Source of the DNA: Bacteroidota bacterium
Lineage (GTDB): Bacteria; Bacteroidota; Bacteroidia; Chitinophagales; Chitinophagaceae
Reading direction: 5' to 3'
Assembly: GCA_028877045.1 (NCBI GenBank)
Contig: JAGWPQ010000324.1
Coordinates: 1-10,107 of the forward strand
Length of the DNA: 10,107 bases
Shown here: positions 6,067 through 10,107 of the stretch, in pieces
How positions within the stretch are numbered: position 1 is the first letter of the stretch
How the letters are laid out: every line of letters starts with the position of its first letter
Notes under the pieces: generated by a model
Told to the model about the DNA's origin: nothing
Database searches by the model: none
What the model saw: the letters and a program-made list of their open reading frames with translations, nothing else
Made by a program: the position numbers and the translations under genes

Positions 6067-6582
6067 TTAAATATTGAACATTTTTTTTAAACTCAACCAC
6101 AATTTACTCTTCTCCAATTTTGCTTCCTGTGTATCGCCCTGCATTGTTTGTAAGGATGGTGCTAATAAAAAACTGCATTGATTATATTTTTGGATCTGAT
6201 AATGCGGAACTGTAAACGGCAACTGAATTTCTTTGGCAGTTACATCAAGCATTAATAAAAATTCGGGCGAAAGTTTTTCGGATAATTCTGCACAAGAAAA
6301 ATTATTTTTAGCATAATTAATGATCGCCACATCACCCAAATTTAATTTACAGGCAATTAAAATAGAAGATAAAAATTGCAACCATTCGTCCCGCAGGTAA
6401 ACAGCTTCGTCATCTTTCACAGCAATAACAACATGCTTTTTATTTTCGCCCAAAAACCATTTTTGTTTAGGCTCTTTTTGAGGCTTTTTTACTGAAGTTG
6501 AAACTTCATTTGTTTCTACCAAAACATCATTGTAGAGTTCGGCAATTAAAAGGTCAGGTAACTGTAAATTTTTAAAACTCAT
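6067..6582 (-). CDS. Hypothetical protein, possibly remote DNA polymerase III psi (HolD)-like
   Basis: I do not firmly recognise this 171-aa protein. It has three visible parts: a short N-terminal segment (MSFKNLQLPDLLIAELYNDV), a charged Lys/Pro linker (VKKPQKEPKQK, 31-41), and an apparently alpha/beta globular part. The latter contains KHVVIAVKDDE, a helix WLQFLSSILIACKLNLGD, a strand VAIINY, LPFTVPHYQIQKYN, and a C-terminal motif LLAPSLQTMQ...KLWLSLKKMF (139-169). The order of a short N-terminal peptide, a strand/helix core and a terminal (S/A)P(S/A)L...LW...F motif is reminiscent of the psi clamp-loader subunit. In E. coli, holD also lies directly before an acetyltransferase gene (rimI). 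This is inference from pattern and context only. There are no signal peptide, membrane segments or catalytic motifs. It is the first gene of the minus-strand unit. Confidence 0.75.
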   Translation of the reverse strand: MSFKNLQLPDLLIAELYNDVLVETNEVSTSVKKPQKEPKQKWFLGENKKHVVIAVKDDEAVYLRDEWLQFLSSILIACKLNLGDVAIINYAKNNFSCAELSEKLSPEFLLMLDVTAKEIQLPFTVPHYQIQKYNQCSFLLAPSLQTMQGDTQEAKLEKSKLWLSLKKMFNI

Positions 6583-6626
6583 GCTATTTTTAAATATTAA
6601 CGACTGTTAGTTTTGCTTTTTTTATT

Positions 6627-6633
6627 TATTTTG
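6627..6633 (+). promoter_or_regulatory. Weak candidate -7 box (TATTTTG) for ilvE
   Basis: TATTTTG followed by C lies 16 bases before the ilvE ATG. It resembles TAnnTTTG with one base missing between TA and TTTG. No well-spaced TTG -33 element is visible, since the T-rich stretch at 6611-6630 is low in complexity. It is offered only because it is the best match in the short divergent spacer. Confidence 0.25.
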
Positions 6634-6636
6634 CAT

Positions 6637-6644
6637 CAAATATA
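6637..6644 (-). promoter_or_regulatory. Candidate -7 box (TATATTTG) for the minus-strand four-gene unit
   Basis: Read on the minus strand this is TATATTTG, an exact match to the Bacteroidota -7 consensus TAnnTTTG. It lies 54 bases upstream of the ATG of the 171-aa gene, in the divergent spacer. A TTG at 6670-6672 (minus) is a possible -33 element, but at 25 nt the spacing is longer than usual and it would lie inside the ilvE coding region. Confidence 0.4.
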
Positions 6645-6649
6645 AAGTT

Positions 6650-7714
6650 ATGACCGCAGCAGTAGATATCAATGTTTCAAAAGTTGAACACAGTAAATTA
6701 AATGATCTTAGTTTAGAAAATCTTCCTTTCGGAAAATATTTCACCGATCATATGTTAGAAGCCGATTACGAAAATGGTGAGTGGAAGAATGTAGAAATTA
6801 AACCATACCAGCCTTTGGTCTTAGATCCGTCATTATCTGCTTTGCATTATGGTCAGGCTATTTTTGAAGGCATCAAAGCATACAAAGATGCCGGTGGCAA
6901 TGCTTATATTTTCAGACCACATGATAATTTTATTCGTTTCAATGTTTCGGCAGAAAGAATGTGCATGCCAACGGTGCCTGAAGAAATTTTTATGGATGGC
7001 ATGAAGCAATTGATTGATCTTGATAGAAATTGGATCCCCAATAAAAAAGATCATTCGTTATATATTCGTCCGTTCATGTTTTCGACAGATTGCCAATTGG
7101 GAGTAAAACCTTCATCAACTTATAAGTTTATTATCATTTTAAGTCCCGGTGGTCCTTATTTCGCTGAGCCAATGAAAATTTTTGTTGAAGAAAAATATAC
7201 CCGTGCAGCTCCCGGTGGTGTTGGATTTGCGAAGAATGCAGGTAATTATGGCGGAAGTTTGATCGCGGCACAGGAAGCAAAAAAATTAGGATACGATCAG
7301 GTATTATGGACCGATGCCTTTGAACATAAATGGTTACAGGAAGTTGGAATGATGAATGTGATGTTTGTAATCAACGGTGTTGCTATCACGCCTTCTTTGG
7401 ATGAAGGAACAATTTTAAAAGGTGTTACCCGCGAAAGTGTGATCACTATCTTAAAAGATATGGGCATAAAAGTTGAAGAACGCAGGATCAGTATCGATGA
7501 ACTGATGGATGCCTATAAAAATAATACTTTGCAGGAAGTATTTGGAACCGGTACTGCAGCCACCATTGCTTTAATTAAAGAATTGAGGTATAAAGATTTT
7601 GTAATGAAATTTGATGTTACCAAATGCGCCATTGCAAATGAAGTATTGCAAACACTAAATGGCATCCGTTCCTGTACCATTAATGACAAGTTTGAATGGA
7701 TGTATAAAATATAA
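6650..7714 (+). CDS. ilvE: Branched-chain amino acid aminotransferase
   Basis: This 354-aa protein is a class IV (fold type IV) PLP aminotransferase of the longer, BCAT group II type. It interconverts leucine, isoleucine and valine with their 2-oxo acids, using 2-oxoglutarate/glutamate, in the cytoplasm. Landmarks are LHYGQAIFEGIKAYK (65-79), FRPHDNFIRFNVSAERMCMP (88-107), YIRPFMF (138-144), the PLP lysine in GFAKNAGNYGGSL (K195), YDQVLWTD (215-222), QEVGMMNVMFV with E231 facing the pyridine nitrogen, and VFGTGTAA (297-304) at the phosphate. The length fits the family (about 340-360 aa). The ATG at 6650 is 67 bases from the divergent gene. A strong intrinsic terminator follows 17 bases after the stop, so ilvE is probably a single-gene transcript. 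A D-amino-acid aminotransferase is unlikely given the length and the GMMN motif. Confidence 0.95.
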   Translation: MTAAVDINVSKVEHSKLNDLSLENLPFGKYFTDHMLEADYENGEWKNVEIKPYQPLVLDPSLSALHYGQAIFEGIKAYKDAGGNAYIFRPHDNFIRFNVSAERMCMPTVPEEIFMDGMKQLIDLDRNWIPNKKDHSLYIRPFMFSTDCQLGVKPSSTYKFIIILSPGGPYFAEPMKIFVEEKYTRAAPGGVGFAKNAGNYGGSLIAAQEAKKLGYDQVLWTDAFEHKWLQEVGMMNVMFVINGVAITPSLDEGTILKGVTRESVITILKDMGIKVEERRISIDELMDAYKNNTLQEVFGTGTAATIALIKELRYKDFVMKFDVTKCAIANEVLQTLNGIRSCTINDKFEWMYKI

Positions 7715-7730
7715 ATCTTCGCCTGAAAAC

Positions 7731-7783
7731 AAAGCCCGGGATCCTGTTAATATATTATTTTAGGATTTCGGGTTTTTCTTTTT
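7731..7783 (+). terminator. Rho-independent terminator of ilvE
   Basis: CCCGGGATCCT (7735-7745) pairs with AGGATTTCGGG (7762-7772) as an 11-bp stem with two G.T wobbles. AAAG before it (7731-7734) extends the pairing into the T-tract. The 16-nt loop is AT-rich, and the stem is followed by TTTTTCTTTTTT (7773-7783 and on). It is placed correctly just after ilvE and ends where the rpsL promoter begins. Confidence 0.85.
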
Positions 7784-7812
7784 GGAATTTACCCAAAGGG
7801 CTATTACCTTTG
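7781..7812 (+). promoter_or_regulatory. Bacteroidota-type promoter of rpsL-rpsG
   Basis: A -33 TTTG (7781-7784) and a -7 TACCTTTG (7805-7812) are separated by 20 bases, matching the TTTG-N19/20-TAnnTTTG pattern of the Bacteroidota primary sigma factor. Transcription would start near 7818-7820, giving a leader of about 22 bases. The -33 element merges with the T-tract of the ilvE terminator. The block TTACCTTTGCCG (7804-7815) also occurs before fusA. Confidence 0.75.
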
Positions 7813-7840
7813 CCGTCCGAAAAAAATTAAACAAAGTAGA

Positions 7841-8221
7841 ATGCCTACCATTCAACAATTAGTAAGAAAAGGCCGCGAAATCATCAGGGCTAAAAGTAAA
7901 TCAAGAGCTTTAGATGCTTGTCCGCAGCGTCGTGGTGTTTGTACAAGGGTATATACAACTACACCTAAAAAACCAAACTCTGCGTTACGTAAAGTTGCCA
8001 AAGTGCGTTTGACAAATAAAATCGAGGTGATTGCCTATATTCCGGGTGAAGGCCATAATTTGCAGGAACACTCAATCGTATTGATACGTGGTGGTCGTGT
8101 AAAGGATTTACCGGGTGTTCGTTACCACATCGTTCGCGGTAGCTTGGATACAGCAGGTGTGAAAGACAGAAAGAAGAGTCGTTCTAAATACGGTACGAAG
8201 AAAGAAAAAGCAAAAAAATAA
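7841..8221 (+). CDS. rpsL: 30S ribosomal protein S12
   Basis: This 126-aa protein is S12, a decoding-centre protein of the small ribosomal subunit. Near-universal blocks are present: PTIQQLVRKGR, CPQRRGVCTRVYTTTPKKPN (27-46), SALRKVAKVRL, IPGEGHNLQEHSIVLIRGGR and VKDLPGVRYHIVRG. The two lysines whose replacement gives streptomycin resistance in E. coli are both the sensitive type here (K43 and K88, counting Met), and P91 is also unchanged. D89 is the residue methylthiolated by RimO in E. coli. The basic C-terminus (KKSRSKYGTKKEKAKK) is normal. The gene has its own promoter right after the ilvE terminator and is followed after 67 bases by rpsG, with which it should be co-transcribed. The leader is A-rich, with no Shine-Dalgarno. 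Confidence 0.98.
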   Translation: MPTIQQLVRKGREIIRAKSKSRALDACPQRRGVCTRVYTTTPKKPNSALRKVAKVRLTNKIEVIAYIPGEGHNLQEHSIVLIRGGRVKDLPGVRYHIVRGSLDTAGVKDRKKSRSKYGTKKEKAKK

Positions 8222-8232
8222 TTTCCCATATA

Positions 8233-8267
8233 GCTGAGTAAAGTTTTAATACTTGAAGAAATTCAGC
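8233..8267 (+). promoter_or_regulatory. Possible stem-loop in the rpsL-rpsG spacer
   Basis: GCTGA (8233-8237) can pair with TCAGC (8263-8267), and inside it AAGT (8241-8244) with ACTT (8251-8254). In E. coli the S12-S7 spacer of the str operon is the site of S7 autoregulation. The position fits, but the stems are short, so a regulatory role is only a possibility. Confidence 0.25.
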
Positions 8268-8288
8268 CCAAATTAAAAATTAGCACAC

Positions 8289-8756
8289 ATGCGTAAAGCA
8301 CAAGCAAAAAAGTTACCCCTCGCTCCCGACGGACGTTTCAACGATAAATTGGTTACACGTTTCATCAACAATTTAATGTGGCAAGGCAAAAAAAGTACTG
8401 CCATTAATATTTTTTACGATGCAATTGATAAAGTAACTAAAATAACAGGCGAAGATGGTTATGAAGTTTGGAAAAAAGCTTTGGCCAATGTTACTCCTGC
8501 TGTAGAAGTACGCAGCCGCAGAATTGGTGGAGCTACTTTTCAGATCCCTTCTGAAGTGCGCGCCGACAGAAAAATCTCTTTAAGTATCAAATGGATGGTT
8601 CGTTACAGCCGTGAAAGAAACGGACGTACCATGGCCGATAAATTAGCCAACGAAATCGTTGCTGCAAGTAAAGGTGAAGGTGCTGCTTTCAAAAAGAAAG
8701 AAGATACACACCGTATGGCAGAAGCTAATAAAGCTTTCTCTCACTTTAAGATTTAA
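8289..8756 (+). CDS. rpsG: 30S ribosomal protein S7
   Basis: This 155-aa protein is S7, the primary binder that organises the 3' head domain of 16S rRNA and lines the E site. Conserved blocks are RKAQAKK at the start, FINNLMWQGKKSTA (26-39), the beta-hairpin VEVRSRRIGGATFQIPSEVR (72-91), and the C-terminal KKKEDTHRMAEANKAFSHF (135-153). The last of these is close to the KKREDVHRMAEANKAF of E. coli. The length is normal. It is second in the rpsL-rpsG unit and is closed by a strong terminator 20 bases after the stop, so fusA does not simply follow it on the same message. The leader is AAATTAAAAATTAGCACAC, without a Shine-Dalgarno. Confidence 0.98.
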   Translation: MRKAQAKKLPLAPDGRFNDKLVTRFINNLMWQGKKSTAINIFYDAIDKVTKITGEDGYEVWKKALANVTPAVEVRSRRIGGATFQIPSEVRADRKISLSIKWMVRYSRERNGRTMADKLANEIVAASKGEGAAFKKKEDTHRMAEANKAFSHFKI

Positions 8757-8776
8757 TTTTAATAATAAGATCATAT

Positions 8777-8815
8777 AAAAAGTCCTGCAAAATTTTTGCA
8801 GGACTTTTTTATTTT
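8777..8815 (+). terminator. Rho-independent terminator after rpsG
   Basis: AAAAAGTCCTGCAAA (8777-8791) and its perfect complement TTTGCAGGACTTTTT (8795-8809) form a 15-bp stem with a 3-nt loop. The T-run (8805-8810, then ATTTT) follows. The core GTCCTGC/GCAGGAC is GC-rich. The A-tract on the left makes it potentially bidirectional. It ends the rpsL-rpsG transcript. Confidence 0.93.
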
Positions 8816-8833
8816 GCTGATTTGAAATATAAA

Positions 8834-8877
8834 GCTGAAGTGTGCGACGCCACTGATGCGAAGAGCGTTCTTAGCGC
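8834..8877 (+). repeat. Intergenic repeat copy with adjoining hairpin
   Basis: Positions 8834-8854 match the core at 207-227 in 18 of 21 places, including the exact 15-mer TGAAGTGTGCGACGC (8836-8850). ATAAAG precedes the core in both copies (193-198 and 8829-8834). Directly after it, GCGAAGA (8858-8864) can pair with TCTT...CGC (8869-8877) around the loop GCGT, with a 2-nt bulge. The segment is clearly richer in GC than the rest of the 230-bp rpsG-fusA spacer. Apart from this, the terminator and the promoter, I see nothing else in that spacer. Confidence 0.5.
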
Positions 8878-8944
8878 CTGGTTCATAAAAAATCCACAAC
8901 TGAATTAAATCTTTGTCAACTTCTTTTTCAATGCAGTAAATCCT

Positions 8945-8952
8945 TACCTTTG
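8945..8952 (+). promoter_or_regulatory. -7 box (TACCTTTG) of the fusA promoter
   Basis: TACCTTTG matches the Bacteroidota -7 consensus and is identical to the rpsL box. The surrounding TTACCTTTGCCG (8944-8955) is also identical to that before rpsL, followed in both by an A-run and AAACAA. The -33 region is poor: the nearest TTTG (8912-8915) is 29 bases away, and at the right distance there is only a T-rich stretch. A leader of about 28 bases precedes the fusA ATG. Confidence 0.65.
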
Positions 8953-8986
8953 CCGCCTCAAAAAAAATTTAAAACAAGAACTATTT

Positions 8987-10107
8987 ATGGCTGACTTGAA
9001 ATTACAACGCAACTTTGGTATTGCTGCTCATATTGATGCCGGTAAAACTACCATGACAGAGCGTATCCTGCGTTATACAGGTATGATTCATAAAATTGGT
9101 GAAGTGCATGATGGTGCTGCAACAACAGACTGGATGGAACAAGAAAAAGAACGTGGTATCACTATTACCTCAGCTGCTGTTAGTTGTCAATGGAAATTTC
9201 CAACCAACAAAGGTGTTGCCGATGCAAATACAAAAAGCTATTATTTTAATATTATCGATACTCCGGGCCACGTGGATTTTACTGTTGAAGTAGAGCGTAG
9301 TATGCGTGTTCTTGATGGTCTGATCGCTTTATTCAGTGCAGTTGATGGTGTTGAGCCACAATCTGAAACCGTATGGCGTCAGGCAAATCGTTATAAAGTT
9401 CCCCGTATCGGTTTCGTAAATAAAATGGACCGTGCAGGTGCTGACTTCTTGATGGTTGTTGCACAGGTTCGTGAAATGTTGGGTGCAAAAGCAGTTCCGC
9501 TCCAATTACCTATTGGTGCTGAAGATGGTTTTAAAGGTGTTGTGGATTTGATTACCATGAAAGGTGTTCAGTGGGATATGGAAACAGAGGGTATGACCTA
9601 TAAAGAAATTCCTGTTCCTGAAGATATGCAGGAAGATGTAGAATATTGGAGAGCTCAATTAATTGAGGCCGTTGCTGAATATGATGATAAATTATTGGAG
9701 AAATTTTTTGAAGATCCTAATTCAATCAGCGAAGCTGAAGTGCATGAAGCCATTCGCAAAGCAACGATCGATCTAAGTATTGTGCCGATGATGTGCGGGT
9801 CTGCCTTTAAAAATAAAGGCGTTCAAACTGCATTAGATGCTGTTTGTCGTTACCTGCCCTCACCTTTGGATATTGATGATACTGTTGGTATTGACCCTTC
9901 AAGCGGAAATGAGATCACTCGTAAACCTAATCCTAAAGAACCATTTGCTGCATTAGCTTTCAAAATCATGACCGATCCTTTTGTGGGTCGTTTGGCATTC
10001 TTCCGTTGTTACAGTGGTCACCTAGATGCAGGTAGTTATGTATTGAATGTAAGAAGTGGAAAAAAAGAACGTATCAGTCGTATCATGAAGATGTTTGCCA
10101 ACAAACA
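8987..10107 (+). CDS. fusA: Elongation factor G, N-terminal part (3' truncated by window)
   Basis: An open frame from ATG 8987 runs to the end of the window, giving 373 residues of EF-G (whole proteins are about 700). EF-G is the GTPase that drives translocation of tRNA and mRNA on the ribosome. The G-domain motifs are all visible: G1 AHIDAGKTT (14-22), switch I and G2 around EKERGITIT (53-61), G3 DTPGH (91-95), G4 NKMD (145-148) and G5 GSA (271-273) in MCGSAFKNKG. Domain II begins with AALAFKIMTDPFVGRLAFFR. The segment between the RGITIT switch and DTPGH (about 62-90) includes a polar stretch FPTNKGVADANTKS, somewhat longer than in E. coli. The gene follows rpsL-rpsG as in the str cluster, but has its own promoter behind a terminator. 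Domains III-V are outside the window, so a paralogue cannot be excluded, though the context favours the main fusA. Confidence 0.96.
   Translation, partial: MADLKLQRNFGIAAHIDAGKTTMTERILRYTGMIHKIGEVHDGAATTDWMEQEKERGITITSAAVSCQWKFPTNKGVADANTKSYYFNIIDTPGHVDFTVEVERSMRVLDGLIALFSAVDGVEPQSETVWRQANRYKVPRIGFVNKMDRAGADFLMVVAQVREMLGAKAVPLQLPIGAEDGFKGVVDLITMKGVQWDMETEGMTYKEIPVPEDMQEDVEYWRAQLIEAVAEYDDKLLEKFFEDPNSISEAEVHEAIRKATIDLSIVPMMCGSAFKNKGVQTALDAVCRYLPSPLDIDDTVGIDPSSGNEITRKPNPKEPFAALAFKIMTDPFVGRLAFFRCYSGHLDAGSYVLNVRSGKKERISRIMKMFANK

Noticed and set aside
9096..9293. Separate 65-codon frame on the + strand
   Set aside because: It lies wholly inside the fusA frame, which carries all EF-G GTPase motifs, so it is a shadow.
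1..10107. Defence system, prophage, integrative element or biosynthetic cluster
   Set aside because: Every gene but one belongs to a familiar metabolic, envelope or translation family. No integrase, transposase, nuclease, toxin-antitoxin pair or tRNA is seen.

Overview
The window looks like chromosomal housekeeping DNA from a member of the Bacteroidota, probably Chitinophagales/Chitinophagaceae-like. The reasons are: AT-rich DNA; A-rich leaders without Shine-Dalgarno sequences (before rpsL, rpsG and fusA, for example); -7 boxes of the Bacteroidota type TAnnTTTG (TACCTTTG before rpsL and before fusA); and protein sequences of Bacteroidota character. The genus assignment is inference. I see no phage, transposon, CRISPR array or defence island.

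Left part (1-4392, + strand): the C-terminus of diaminopimelate decarboxylase (lysA), then two consecutive aldehyde dehydrogenase-like genes. The first (492 aa) is a complete ALDH with its catalytic Cys. The second (297 aa) is an ALDH Rossmann-like half with no catalytic Cys. In order and content they match the two halves of the fused enzyme ALDH16, here split into two genes. A small exported SPOR-domain protein and an M20 amidohydrolase (amino-acylase/hippurate hydrolase type) follow.

Middle (4518-6582, - strand): a tight four-gene unit transcribed leftwards: a 171-aa unrecognised protein (possibly a remote HolD/psi-like protein), a RimJ/RimL-type GNAT acetyltransferase, the RdgB/HAM1 nucleotide-pool sanitising pyrophosphatase and a hotdog-fold thioesterase. 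Gaps are 7, -4 and -14 bp, suggesting one operon with translational coupling.

Right part (6650-10107, + strand): branched-chain aminotransferase (ilvE) ending in a strong intrinsic terminator, then rpsL (S12), rpsG (S7), a second strong terminator, a separate promoter, and fusA (EF-G), which runs off the window end. This is the str-type cluster, but fusA is transcriptionally separated from rpsL-rpsG.

Non-coding structure: three intergenic spacers carry related copies of a 21-nt sequence (207-227 +, 4430-4450 -, 8834-8854 +; pairwise 15-18 of 21 identical), which looks like a dispersed intergenic repeat family. Other spacers hold a long inverted repeat (3131-3196), tandem 9-mers (4499-4516) and an AT-rich repetitive leader (2663-2695). 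The most interesting points are the split ALDH16-like pair, the repeat family and the possible HolD-like protein.
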